Assembly: GCF_019550915.1 (NCBI RefSeq)
Contig: NZ_JAHWCI010000005.1
Span: 372,001 to 436,000 of the forward strand
Origin: Mumia sp. zg.B17
GTDB lineage: Bacteria > Actinomycetota > Actinomycetes > Propionibacteriales > Nocardioidaceae
Direction: 5' to 3'
Length of the DNA: 64,000 bases
Each line of letters begins with the position of its first letter. Position 1 is the first letter of the stretch. The translations under genes were made by a program, and so were the position numbers. Shown one piece after another: positions 50,319 to 59,046 of this stretch. The notes below the pieces were generated by a model, which saw only the letters and a list, made by a program, of their open reading frames with translations, did not search any database and was not told the origin of the DNA.

Positions 50319-51559
50319 AGCCGCTCGAGGACATCCGCGTCATCGCCGTCGAGCAGTACGGCGCCGGGCCCTTCGGCAGCGTCCATCTCGCCGACCTCGG
50401 TGCCGAGATCATCAAGATCGAGGACCCACGCGCCGGGGGCGACGTGGGGCGCTACGTGCCGCCGTACGCCGACGGTGAGGACTCGCTGTTCTTCGAGACG
50501 TTCAACCGCAACAAGCGCAGCCTCTCGCTGGACCTGACGACCGAGGCCGGCCGGGAGGTGTTCGAGGACCTCGTCAAGGTCTCCGACGTCGTCTACTCCA
50601 ACCTGCGGGGCGACGTGCCGGCCAAGATGCGGATCACCTACGACGACCTCAAGCACCTCAACCCGGCCATCGTGTGCGTGTCGCTGACCGGCTTCGGGAT
50701 GACCGGGCCGCGCAGCACCGAGCCCGGCTACGACTACATCCTCCAGGGCCTGGCCGGCTGGATGGACCTCACCGGTGAGCCGGACGGTCCTCCGACGAAG
50801 TCGGGGCTGTCCATGGTCGACTACTCCGGCGGGTTCGTCGCCGCCCTGTCGCTGCTCGCCGGCGTGCACGCCGCACGTCGCGACGGTGTCGGGATGGACT
50901 GTGACGTCAGCCTCTACGACACCGCGATCGCGATGCTGACCTACCCGGCGACCTGGCACCTCAACGCCGGCTTCACCCCGGAGCGCACCCGTCACTCCGC
51001 CCACCCGTCGCTCGTGCCGTTCCAGGTGTTCGAGGCCTCCGACGGCTGGCTGGTCGTCGGCTGTGCCAAGGAGAAGTTCTGGACGCGACTGGCGGCCGTC
51101 GTCGGACACCCCGAGTGGGCCGAGCACGGGTCGCCGTACGGGACGTTCGCGTCGCGCCGGGAGAACCGTGACGAGCTGGTGAAGACGCTCGAGGACATCT
51201 TCCGCGGCCGTACGGTCGACGAGTGGCTGCCCGAGCTCTATGCCGCGTCGATCCCCTGCGGGCCGATCAACGACGTGGAGGCGGCGCTCACCGAGGAGCA
51301 CACCCGGGCGCGCAACCTCGTGGTCACCACCGACCACCCCCGCTACGGGTCGCTCGAGCAGCTCGCGTCGCCCGTCCGGGTCGGATCGGAGACACCCGAC
51401 TACCGCCGGGCACCGCAGCGCGGTGAGGACCTCGACGCGATCGCCACCGAGATCCTCAAGCTGTCGGCCGCCGACGTCGCGGCGCTCCGGCGCCGTGGTG
51501 CCTTCGGCGACGAGCCCGAGGGGCAGGACCCGGACGCGACGGCGGCAGCAGCACGATGA
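50315..51559 (+). CDS. CaiB/BaiF family (class III) CoA-transferase
   Basis: The 414-residue protein has the family features: LEDIRVIAVEQYGAGPFGSV at the start, RNKRSLSLDLTTEAGREV, the catalytic Asp region PGYDYILQGLAGWMDLTG, and GVHAARRDGVGMDCDVSLYD. Class III enzymes move CoA between carboxylic acids through an aspartyl intermediate. It is coupled to the LLM gene and to the MmgE/PrpD gene. With an acyl-CoA synthetase also present, two acids may be activated. Confidence 0.92.
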   Translation: MKPLEDIRVIAVEQYGAGPFGSVHLADLGAEIIKIEDPRAGGDVGRYVPPYADGEDSLFFETFNRNKRSLSLDLTTEAGREVFEDLVKVSDVVYSNLRGDVPAKMRITYDDLKHLNPAIVCVSLTGFGMTGPRSTEPGYDYILQGLAGWMDLTGEPDGPPTKSGLSMVDYSGGFVAALSLLAGVHAARRDGVGMDCDVSLYDTAIAMLTYPATWHLNAGFTPERTRHSAHPSLVPFQVFEASDGWLVVGCAKEKFWTRLAAVVGHPEWAEHGSPYGTFASRRENRDELVKTLEDIFRGRTVDEWLPELYAASIPCGPINDVEAALTEEHTRARNLVVTTDHPRYGSLEQLASPVRVGSETPDYRRAPQRGEDLDAIATEILKLSAADVAALRRRGAFGDEPEGQDPDATAAAAR

Positions 51560-52926
51560 GCACCGCTCGCACGCTCGCACGCTGGGGACTGCAACCTGTC
51601 GGCGCGCCCGGTGACGTCGAGCAGGCGGCCCTCTGCCACCTCCTCGACGGCCTCGGCGCCGCCCTCGCCGCCCGCCGGTACGGCAGCGTGGAGGCCGCGG
51701 TCGAGGTCGCCGCCGGCCTCGGCGGCCGCCCGGAGGCGAACGTCATCGGAGTCGCCGCGCCCGTCGGTGCTCCGGCAGCGGCGCTGGCCAACGGGGCGAT
51801 GGTCCACGGTCTCGACTTCGACGACACCCACGCCGGCGGTCTCGTCCACGCCACCGCGGTCGTCCTCCCGGCCGCCTTCGCGGTCGGGCAGCAGGTCGGC
51901 GCGAGTGGCCGTGAGGTCCTGGACGCCGCCCTCGTCGGCTACGAGACCGTCTGCCGGGTGGCCGCCGCCGCGCCGCACGGGTTCCACGCGCGCGGCCTCC
52001 ACGCCACGATGGTCGCCGGCGTCTTCTCCTCGGCGCTCGTGGCCGCGCGGCTCCTCGGACTCGACGAGGACGCGGCGACCGACGCCCTCGGCATCGCCGG
52101 CAGCCAGGCCGGCGGGCTCCTCGCGTTCCTCGGCACCGACGCCAGCACCAAGCAGCTGCACCCGGGCCTCGCGTCCCACTCCGGGATCCTCGCGGCGCGC
52201 CTCGCGGCCGCCGGCGCGAGCGGACCCGACACCGTCCTGGACGGTCCGCACGGGGTCTACGACGCCCTGTCCGCCGTCGAGGCCGATCCTGGGTCGGTCG
52301 TCGCGGCGCTGGGCGAGCGGTGGGAGACGGTCAGGATCGGGATCAAGCCCTACCCGGCGTGCCAGCTGATGCACGCCACCCTGGACGCCGTCGCCGACGC
52401 CGCCGCGACGGTGCCGTTCGACGCGACGCAGGTCGCCGCCGTCGTCGCCGACGTCCATCCGGACTCTGCTCCGACCGTCTGCGACGAGCGCCGTGACCTC
52501 GCTCGACCAGGGTCGCCGTACGCAGCGAAGTTCTCGCTCCCCTGGTCCACCGCGGCGATGATCGTCGACGGCGCGGTCGGCCTCGCGACGTACGAGGGCG
52601 ACTCGCTCGCACGCCCGGAGGTCGCCGCCCTCGCGGAGAAGGTCTCGTGGCAGACGAGCGCGCGTGCCGGCCACGCGGCGGATGCTCCGGGTCGGGTCGT
52701 CGTCCGGCTGGTCGACGGCCGCGAGATCACGGGGACCGTCGCGGCCAGCTCGGGCACCACCGCGAACCCGATGTCGGTCCGGCAGATCCGTGACAAGTTT
52801 CTCGCCAACGCGGGGCCCGGCGGCGACGAGGTGGTCGACGTCGTCACCCACCTGGCCGACCAGCCGTCCCTCGATGGTCTGTTCGCAGCGCTCCACACCG
52901 CATCGGTCCCAGGAGGCCACCCATGA
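51556..52926 (+). CDS. MmgE/PrpD family protein
   Basis: The 456-residue protein matches the 2-methylcitrate dehydratase (PrpD)/MmgE/cis-aconitate decarboxylase fold: NGAMVHGLDFDDTHAGGLVH, GYETVCRVAAAAPHGFHARG, GIAGSQAGGLLAFLGTDAST, and KPYPACQLMHATLDAV. Members dehydrate tricarboxylic acids or decarboxylate or isomerise related ones; many are uncharacterised. No other methylcitrate-cycle gene is nearby, so its substrate is probably specific to this operon. Confidence 0.9.
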   Translation: MSTARTLARWGLQPVGAPGDVEQAALCHLLDGLGAALAARRYGSVEAAVEVAAGLGGRPEANVIGVAAPVGAPAAALANGAMVHGLDFDDTHAGGLVHATAVVLPAAFAVGQQVGASGREVLDAALVGYETVCRVAAAAPHGFHARGLHATMVAGVFSSALVAARLLGLDEDAATDALGIAGSQAGGLLAFLGTDASTKQLHPGLASHSGILAARLAAAGASGPDTVLDGPHGVYDALSAVEADPGSVVAALGERWETVRIGIKPYPACQLMHATLDAVADAAATVPFDATQVAAVVADVHPDSAPTVCDERRDLARPGSPYAAKFSLPWSTAAMIVDGAVGLATYEGDSLARPEVAALAEKVSWQTSARAGHAADAPGRVVVRLVDGREITGTVAASSGTTANPMSVRQIRDKFLANAGPGGDEVVDVVTHLADQPSLDGLFAALHTASVPGGHP

Positions 52927-54134
52927 CGCTCAGCGCCATCCGCCCACCGTCGTTCCCGTGGTTCCCGTACGAGGGGTTCACCTTCTGCCTGGGACTGGCC
53001 GAGGGCGAGACCGCGTGGACGTCAGGGCACACCGCCGCGTCGCACGACCCGGCGATCGGCAAGATGACGGTCGGCGGCAGCATGGAGCAGCAGGCGCGGA
53101 CCGCGTACGAGAAGGTCCTGACCATCCTCGCGGGCGCAGGCCTCGGCCCCGGTGACGTCACCCGCATCACCGAGAACGTCACGCTGGCCGGGCTGCCTGA
53201 TTACGAGGCGGCCGCCGCCGTACGGCGCGAGCTCTTCGGCGAGCACCAACCGACGCTGCGCACGGTCGTCGTCGACCGCCTCGTGCGGCGCGCCGCGCTC
53301 CTCGAGGTCGAGCTGCACGCGGTCGCCGGTGGCGGGAAGGAGCTGCGCGCCGCCAGCGAGGCTCGCGATGCCGGGACGTGGGCGGCCTCGCCCGTCCGCG
53401 AGGGCCACGACGGCGCGGTGTACCTGCCGACCATGATCCCGGTCGACGCCTCCGGAGAGGTGGTCGCACCCGGCGACTTCGTCGGCCAGTACCGCTACTG
53501 CCTCGAGCAGGCCGACGTGCTGCTGCGGGAGGCCGGGCTGTCGCTGGACGACGCCGTCACCACCTACGACTACTCCACGCCCGAGACCCGGTCGGTGTAC
53601 CGGAAGACGCACCGCGTCCGCAAGGAGCTGCTCGGCGGCGCCGGCGTCTACCCGGGGGCCGGCGGGATCCTCATGAGCCGGCTGCACCACCCCGATCAGC
53701 TCGTCGCGATCGACGTCACCGCCTCCCGTCATCCGCTCGAGCTGGTCAACCCCGGCTGGTCGCGCTACGACACGCTGACGTACGCCCCGGGCGTGCGCGC
53801 CGGGCGCACCCTCTACATGTCCGGGTTCGCGGCGCTCGACATGGAGACGCAGGAGGCGCTGCACCCCGACGACATCGGTGCGCAGGCCGAGGCGACGTAC
53901 GGCGCGATCCTCCACCTGCTCAAGCACGAGAGCCTCGACGCCACCCACCTGCTCGAGACCACCGAGTACTGCGTCGAGTCGGCCCTCCCGGACTACCGGG
54001 CCGTGGCCGCCGTGCGCGAACGCCTCCTCTCCCCACCGTGGCCCGCGTCGACCGGTGCGATCTGCGCGGGGCTGCTGCGACCCGAGTTCCTCCTCGAGGT
54101 GTTCCCGACCGCGCTCTACCCCGAGGAGGGCTGA
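52923..54134 (+). CDS. Protein with three tandem Rid (YjgF/RidA) domains
   Basis: The 403-residue protein contains three Rid-like units: about residues 5-140 (TAWTSGHTAASHDPAIGKM, later PTLRTVVVDRLVRRAALLEV), 145-280 (YLPTMIPVDASGEVVAPGDF, later GGILMSRLHHPDQLVAIDV), and 285-400 (TLYMSGFAALDMETQEALHP, later GAICAGLLRPEFLLEVFPTA). Free-standing RidA proteins are 130 residues and hydrolyse reactive enamines with a conserved Arg. An Arg is plausible only in unit 1; units 2 and 3 lack it, so they may be structural and mimic the RidA trimer. Confidence 0.82.
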   Translation: MTLSAIRPPSFPWFPYEGFTFCLGLAEGETAWTSGHTAASHDPAIGKMTVGGSMEQQARTAYEKVLTILAGAGLGPGDVTRITENVTLAGLPDYEAAAAVRRELFGEHQPTLRTVVVDRLVRRAALLEVELHAVAGGGKELRAASEARDAGTWAASPVREGHDGAVYLPTMIPVDASGEVVAPGDFVGQYRYCLEQADVLLREAGLSLDDAVTTYDYSTPETRSVYRKTHRVRKELLGGAGVYPGAGGILMSRLHHPDQLVAIDVTASRHPLELVNPGWSRYDTLTYAPGVRAGRTLYMSGFAALDMETQEALHPDDIGAQAEATYGAILHLLKHESLDATHLLETTEYCVESALPDYRAVAAVRERLLSPPWPASTGAICAGLLRPEFLLEVFPTALYPEEG

Positions 54135-54135
54135 C

Positions 54136-54633
54136 GTGGGTCTGCTCACCGACGAGGTCCGGTCGCTGATCGGCACCCGCCGCGTCTACACCGCGCCGGA
54201 GCCGATGGGCGCCGCGGGCGGACGCTACTTCTCCCTCGCCGTCGGCGACGACAACCCGCTCTACACCGACGCGACGTTCGCCCGCGACCACGGCCTGCCC
54301 GGCGTCACGCTGCCGCCGACGCTGATCTGCGAGACGAACCAGTACGCCGGGCTGCCCGCGGACGCCGAGGGCTATGCCGGACACACCTGGGGACTGAGCG
54401 TCCCCGACACCCGTCAGGTCCGAGGCGGCAACCGCTACACCTTCGGGCGCCGCGTCCGACCCGACGACGTCGTCACGGCGACGTGGGAGATCACGGACGC
54501 GACCGAGAAGACCAACCGTGCCGGCGCGGACATGCTCATCGTCTCCTCGACGGCGACCTACACCAACCAGGACGGCGACTTCCTCGCCGAGAACACCGAG
54601 ACGATCATCTTCATCGCCCTGGGGGCCGCATGA
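54136..54633 (+). CDS. MaoC N-terminal-type (FAS1-like) dehydratase domain protein
   Basis: The 165-residue hot-dog protein has the N-terminal non-catalytic-type MaoC pattern: GGRYFSLAVGDDNPLYTDAT, GVTLPPTLICETNQYAGLPA and FGRRVRPDDVVTATWEITDA. In HadAB/ChsH1-ChsH2-like enzymes such a subunit pairs with a short catalytic MaoC subunit, which is the next gene (ATGA overlap). GTG at 54136 is 1 bp after the upstream stop. Together they should hydrate an enoyl-CoA with a bulky acyl group. Confidence 0.86.
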   Translation: MGLLTDEVRSLIGTRRVYTAPEPMGAAGGRYFSLAVGDDNPLYTDATFARDHGLPGVTLPPTLICETNQYAGLPADAEGYAGHTWGLSVPDTRQVRGGNRYTFGRRVRPDDVVTATWEITDATEKTNRAGADMLIVSSTATYTNQDGDFLAENTETIIFIALGAA

Positions 54634-55076
54634 GCACGCCGACCTCTCCCCCGGCGGTCGGCCAGCCGGTGCCGCCGCTGGAGCGCACGATCACGCTGAC
54701 CGACATGGTCGCCTACGCCGGCGCCACCTGGGACTGGCACCAGCTGCACTACGACCCCGCCTACGTCGCCGAGAAGCGGCTCCCGGGTCCGGTCGTCGAC
54801 GGCCAGGTGTTCGGGGCGCTGCTGGTCGAGATGCTCCAGGACTGGCTCGGCCCGGACTCGTTCGTGCAGACGATCGACTTCACGTTCCGCAACCTCATGT
54901 TCGCCGGTGAGACGGTCCGGTGCGAGGGCCAGGTGGTCGCCGTCTCCGAGGACGCCGTCGAGGTCGCGATGAGCGCGACGATCCTCGGCTCGGACGGCGC
55001 CGACGACCGCTTCGCCGTGCGCCCCGCGTCGGCTCGGGTCCTGCTCGGCCGCGCCGACGGGACCGGCCGCCCGTGA
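54630..55076 (+). CDS. MaoC-type catalytic subunit (R-hydratase-like)
   Basis: The 148-residue hot-dog protein carries the hydratase motif YAGATWDWHQLHYDPAYVAE, with the catalytic Asp and His in WDWHQLHYD, and LPGPVVDGQVFGALLVEML. It is the expected partner of the preceding MaoC N-type subunit, giving a heteromeric hydratase as in the mycobacterial ChsH1-ChsH2 and HadAB enzymes. Both ends overlap neighbouring genes. Confidence 0.88.
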   Translation: MSTPTSPPAVGQPVPPLERTITLTDMVAYAGATWDWHQLHYDPAYVAEKRLPGPVVDGQVFGALLVEMLQDWLGPDSFVQTIDFTFRNLMFAGETVRCEGQVVAVSEDAVEVAMSATILGSDGADDRFAVRPASARVLLGRADGTGRP

Positions 55077-56218
55077 GCGGCGTCGCGATCGTCGGTGCCG
55101 CCGAGTCCGACCTCGGCGTCACCGGGCTCTCGATCCTCGGCCTCCAGACCCAGGCGGTCACCCGGGCGCTCGACGACGCCGGCCTGACGCTCGCCGACGT
55201 CGACGGGATCGCGACGACCGGGGTGTCGCGCTTCTCCGCCACCCAGCTCGCCGACTACTTCGGCATCGTGCCGACGTGGACCGACTCCACGTTCGCCGGC
55301 GGCAGCGCGTTCGAGATGTTCGTCGCGCGCGCCGCCCAGGCGATCGAGGCCGGGCAGTGCGAGGTCGTGGTGATCTCGTTCGCGTCCAACCAGCGCTCGG
55401 CGCGCTCGCGCCGGCTCGGTGGCGTGCACGAGGCGTGGGTCCCCGAGGCTCAGTTCGAGGAGCCGTACGACGTCCTCTATCCGTTGTCGTACTACGCGAT
55501 GGCAGCGCGGGCCTACCTCCACCGCTACGGCGGCACCCGCGAGCAGCTCGCGGAGATCGCGGTCGCGGCGAGGGAATGGGCGCTGCTCAACCCGAAGGCG
55601 TTCCGCTACGGCAAGGGACCGCTGAGCGTCGCCGACGTGGTCGGGTCGACGATGATCTCCTCGCCGCTGACCGCAGCCGACTGCTGCCTGGTCACCGACG
55701 GTGGAGGAGCGGTCGTCCTCACCTCGGCCGAGCGGGCTCGCGACCTGCGCCAGAAGCCGGTCCACGTGCTCGGCTACGGCGAGCGGACCACCAACACGTC
55801 GTTCACCGCCGTGGACGACCTCACCCGCCCCGGCGCGATCGGGTCCGGTGCCGACGCGTTCGGGCGCGCCGGGATCACACCGGCCGACGTCGACGTGCTC
55901 GAGGTCTACGACTCGTTCACGATCACCGCCGCCCTCAGCGTCGAGGCGCTCGGGTTCTGCGGACCCGGTGAGGTGCTCGACTACATCGCCGACGGCCGGA
56001 TCCGGCCCGGCGGCGCCCTGCCGCTGAACACCAACGGGGGCGGCCTCTCGTACTGCCATCCCGGCCAGTACGGCGTCCTGCTGCTGGTCGAGGCGGTCCG
56101 CCAGCTGCGCGGGGAGTGCGGCGACCGCCAGGTGCCGGGCGCGGAGGTCGCGGTCGCCCACGGGACCGGCGGCATCCTCTCCACCCATGCGACCGTCGTC
56201 CTGGGAGTCGACCGATGA
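55073..56218 (+). CDS. Ltp2/SCP2-like thiolase-fold protein (possible retro-aldolase)
   Basis: The 381-residue thiolase-fold protein resembles the lipid-transfer-protein/thiolase group that includes mycobacterial Ltp2, a steroid side-chain aldolase. The usual active-site Cys position reads AGGSAFEMFVARAAQAI, without Cys, while the C-terminal LSYCHPGQYGVLLLVEAV and VAHGTGGILSTHATVVL are kept. A DUF35 protein follows at once, as Ltp2 requires. This points to retro-aldol cleavage rather than thiolysis (inference). GTG at 55073 overlaps the upstream stop. Confidence 0.84.
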   Translation: MSGVAIVGAAESDLGVTGLSILGLQTQAVTRALDDAGLTLADVDGIATTGVSRFSATQLADYFGIVPTWTDSTFAGGSAFEMFVARAAQAIEAGQCEVVVISFASNQRSARSRRLGGVHEAWVPEAQFEEPYDVLYPLSYYAMAARAYLHRYGGTREQLAEIAVAAREWALLNPKAFRYGKGPLSVADVVGSTMISSPLTAADCCLVTDGGGAVVLTSAERARDLRQKPVHVLGYGERTTNTSFTAVDDLTRPGAIGSGADAFGRAGITPADVDVLEVYDSFTITAALSVEALGFCGPGEVLDYIADGRIRPGGALPLNTNGGGLSYCHPGQYGVLLLVEAVRQLRGECGDRQVPGAEVAVAHGTGGILSTHATVVLGVDR

Positions 56219-56655
56219 GCGAGCAGAGCCACTGGGTCCCCGCTGAGGTCCCGCCCGCCGACGAGGTCACCGGCCCGTGGTGGGACGCCACCCGTGAGCA
56301 CCGCCTCACCGTCCAGGAGTGCGGCGAGTGCGGTCACCGGCAGCATCCGCCGCGTGCTCTCTGCACCGGGTGCTCGTCGACCCGGTCCCTGCGACCGGTC
56401 GACACCGACGGCACGGCAGCGGTCGACTCGTTCACCGTCGTCCACCGTGCCCCCCGCCCCGACGTCCCGGTGCCGTACGTCGTCGCCCGCGTGCGGCTGC
56501 CCGAGGGGCCGATCCTCCTCACCCGTCTCGACGGCCGCGACGACCCGGAGGCGTGGACGATCGGCGACACGGTCACCGTCGCGTGGACCGACCTGCCCGA
56601 CGGCCGCGCCCTCCCCTGCTTCCGACCTATCGACCGCAACGAGGAGTCCCGATGA
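56215..56655 (+). CDS. DUF35 OB-fold/zinc-ribbon partner protein
   Basis: The 146-residue protein has the DUF35 layout: an N-terminal helix (WWDATREHRLTVQECGECGH), a four-Cys zinc ribbon (CGECGHRQHPPRALCTGC) and a C-terminal OB fold (VDSFTVVHRAPRPDVPVPYV). In the Ltp2 system a DUF35 domain is fused to ChsH2 and is needed for aldolase activity; here it is a separate gene overlapping the thiolase-like gene. It probably forms a complex with it. Confidence 0.9.
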   Translation: MSEQSHWVPAEVPPADEVTGPWWDATREHRLTVQECGECGHRQHPPRALCTGCSSTRSLRPVDTDGTAAVDSFTVVHRAPRPDVPVPYVVARVRLPEGPILLTRLDGRDDPEAWTIGDTVTVAWTDLPDGRALPCFRPIDRNEESR

Positions 56656-57812
56656 AGTTCGAGCTCGACGAGGACCAGCGTGAGTTCAAGGCGCTGCTGC
56701 GCCAGTTCGTCGACCGCGAGATCGTCCCGGTCGCCCGCGACTGGGAGCAGTCCGGCCGCTACCCCACCGAGATCGTCGACGGCATGAAGGACATGGGCCT
56801 GTTCGGCATCACGGTGCCCGAGGAGTACGGCGGCCTCGACCTCGACCCCGTGTCCTTCGCGCTCGTCTTCGAGGAGATCGCCCGGGGCTGGATGGGCGTC
56901 GCGGGGATCCTCGGCAGCCATTCGCTCGCCTGCCGCCTGATCGCGATGCACGGCACCGAGGACCAGAAGCGCGCCTATCTCCCCGACCTCGCCACCGGGA
57001 AGCGGCGCAGTGGCATCGGCCTCACCGAGCCGGACGCCGGGACCGACCTCCAGGGCATCCGGACCACCGCCCGACTCGACGGCGACCACTACGTCGTGAA
57101 CGGGTCCAAGATGTGGATCACCAACGCCCGCTACGCCGACCCGCTCCCCGTGCTGGTCAAGACCGACCCGTCGGCGTCTCCGGCGCACAAGGGCATGAGC
57201 GTGCTCCTCATCGAGGCCGACACCCCAGGCTTCGAGGTCACCAAGGACATCCCCAAGCTCGGCTACAAGGGCACCGAGTCCTGCGAGATCCTCCTCGACG
57301 ACGTACGCGTGCCGGTCGGTCAGCTGGTCGGCGGGGTCGAGGGCCGGGGCATGCAGCAGGTCCTCTCCGCCCTCGAGTGGGGCCGCGTCAACATCGCCGC
57401 ACGGTCGGTCGGGATCGCACAGCGAGCACACGACGAGGCCCTCGCCTACGCCGGCGAGCGCAAGGCGTTCGGCAGGCCCATCGCCGACTTCCAGGCGATC
57501 CAGCTCAAGCTCGGCGAGCTCGGCACGCAGGTCCAGGCCGCCCGTCTGATGGCCTACTGGGCTGCCGACGCCGTCCGCAGCGGACGGGCCGACGGTGCCA
57601 CCGGCATGGCCAAGATCTTCTGCTCCGAGGTGGCGCTGCAGGCGGCGATCGACGCGATGAAGATCCACGGCGGGTACGGCTACTCGACCGAGTTCGAGGT
57701 CGAGCGCCTCTATCGCGACTCCATCCTCATGAGCATCGGAGAGGGGACCAACGACATCCTCCGTACCGTCGTCGCGAAGTCGCTCATCGCCGGCGAGACG
57801 GTCGTCGGATGA
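56652..57812 (+). CDS. Acyl-CoA dehydrogenase
   Basis: The 386-residue protein has the complete acyl-CoA dehydrogenase fold: GLFGITVPEEYGG, SGIGLTEPDAGTDLQGI, VNGSKMWITNARYADPL, YGERKAFGRPI-like segment (AGERKAFGRPIADFQAIQ) and the C-terminal GEGTNDILRTVVAKSLI. The Glu in YRDSILMSIGEGTND is in the place of the catalytic base of many family members. It introduces the alpha,beta double bond for the MaoC hydratases. It is the last gene of the coupled operon. Confidence 0.93.
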   Translation: MKFELDEDQREFKALLRQFVDREIVPVARDWEQSGRYPTEIVDGMKDMGLFGITVPEEYGGLDLDPVSFALVFEEIARGWMGVAGILGSHSLACRLIAMHGTEDQKRAYLPDLATGKRRSGIGLTEPDAGTDLQGIRTTARLDGDHYVVNGSKMWITNARYADPLPVLVKTDPSASPAHKGMSVLLIEADTPGFEVTKDIPKLGYKGTESCEILLDDVRVPVGQLVGGVEGRGMQQVLSALEWGRVNIAARSVGIAQRAHDEALAYAGERKAFGRPIADFQAIQLKLGELGTQVQAARLMAYWAADAVRSGRADGATGMAKIFCSEVALQAAIDAMKIHGGYGYSTEFEVERLYRDSILMSIGEGTNDILRTVVAKSLIAGETVVG

Positions 57813-57839
57813 CCGCAGCTGCGGCCAGGTCGAGAAGCT

Positions 57840-57861
57840 GACCGCGACCCTCGCCGCGGTC
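57840..57861. terminator. Weak hairpin between convergent genes
   Basis: GACCGCG and CGCGGTC form a 7-bp stem with an 8-nt loop, 28 bp after the acyl-CoA dehydrogenase stop and just before the stop of the convergent alcohol dehydrogenase gene. It could serve both directions. Confidence 0.35.
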
Positions 57862-57878
57862 GACCGCCGCGACCCCGA

Positions 57879-58901
57879 TCAGACGGTGAGGAAGGCCTTG
57901 ATCGCCCGGCGCTGATCCATCGCCTCGTACGCCGCCGCAGCGTCCTCGAGCGGGAGGCTCAGGTCGAACACACGACCTGGGTCGATCTCGCGTCGCCAGA
58001 TCAGGTCGACCAGCTCGGGCAGGAAGCGGCGCACCGGTGCCGGCCCGCCGTGCAGGTGCACGTCGGCGAAGAAGAGCTCGTCCCCGGGCAGGCTCACGTC
58101 GTGCGAGACACCGACGTATCCGACGTGTCCCCCGGGCCTCGTCGATCGGATCGCCTGCATCATCGACTCCTGCGTACCCACCGCCTCCAGCACGCTGTGC
58201 GCACCGAGACCACCAGTGAGCTCCTTGATCCGGGCGACCCCCTCGTCGCCGCGCTCCTCGACGACGTCGGTCGCCCCAAGCTCGCGGGCGAGGGCCTGGC
58301 GGTCGGCGTGCCGGCTCATCGCGATGATGCGCTCGGCGCCCAGACGACGCGCAGCGAGCACACCCAGCAACCCCACTGCCCCGTCCCCGACGACGGCCAC
58401 CGTCTTCCCTGGCGCCACCTCTGCCGCGACGGCGGCGAACCACCCCGTACCCAGCACGTCGGAGGCGGCCAGCAGGCTGGGCAGGAGCTCGGCCGGGGGC
58501 AGGTCGGGAGTCGCGACCAGAGTCCCGTCCGCAAGGGGGATCCTCGCCCGTTCCGCCTGAGTCCCGATCCCGCCCATCCCCACGGCGTGGACGCAGCGCG
58601 ACTGGTAGCCCGCCGCGCAGATCTCGCAGGTGTTGTCGGAGGCGAAGAACGAGCCCACGACGAACTGGCCGGGCCGCACGTTGCTGACGTCGGGACCGAC
58701 CTCCTCGACCACGCCGACGTACTCGTGGCCCATCGGCGCCGGTCCCTCGACAGTCTCGACCCCGCGCCAGGGCCACAGGTCGGAGCCGCAGACGCAGGTG
58801 GCCGAGACGCGGATGATCGCGTCGGACGGCTCGACGATCGTGGGATCGTCACGCTCCTCGACCCGCACGTCGCCCGGTCCGTACATCACCACACCACGCA
58901 T
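57879..58901 (-). CDS. Zinc-dependent alcohol dehydrogenase (MDR family)
   Basis: The 340-residue protein has the catalytic zinc ligands (Cys in CVCGSDLWPW, His and Glu in GHEYVGVVEEVG), a structural zinc region with Cys in NTCEICAAGYQSRC, and the Rossmann motif VAVVGDGAVGLLGVLAA. ATG at 58901 fits the family start (MRGVVMYGPGDVRVEE). It converges with the catabolic operon and may be unrelated to it. Its substrate cannot be told from sequence. Confidence 0.9.
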   Translation of the reverse strand: MRGVVMYGPGDVRVEERDDPTIVEPSDAIIRVSATCVCGSDLWPWRGVETVEGPAPMGHEYVGVVEEVGPDVSNVRPGQFVVGSFFASDNTCEICAAGYQSRCVHAVGMGGIGTQAERARIPLADGTLVATPDLPPAELLPSLLAASDVLGTGWFAAVAAEVAPGKTVAVVGDGAVGLLGVLAARRLGAERIIAMSRHADRQALARELGATDVVEERGDEGVARIKELTGGLGAHSVLEAVGTQESMMQAIRSTRPGGHVGYVGVSHDVSLPGDELFFADVHLHGGPAPVRRFLPELVDLIWRREIDPGRVFDLSLPLEDAAAAYEAMDQRRAIKAFLTV

Positions 58902-59019
58902 GCCCGCTCCCCCCAAGGTCCACGACAACACCGACGCGGCCGCGCCTCCGTGGTGGAGACGCGGCCACGCGGATCGGTCGGTACGCGCAGGTCCTGCCCT
59001 CAGACCGCTCGTACCATCA

Positions 59020-59034
59020 AGCACCCAGGGTGCT
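59020..59034 (-). terminator. Possible terminator palindrome
   Basis: AGCACCC-A-GGGTGCT is an inverted repeat 12 bp after the stop of the secreted protein gene on the minus strand. The loop is very tight, so only the outer pairs could form a hairpin. Confidence 0.3.
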
Positions 59035-59046
59035 CGCTCAGCAACC

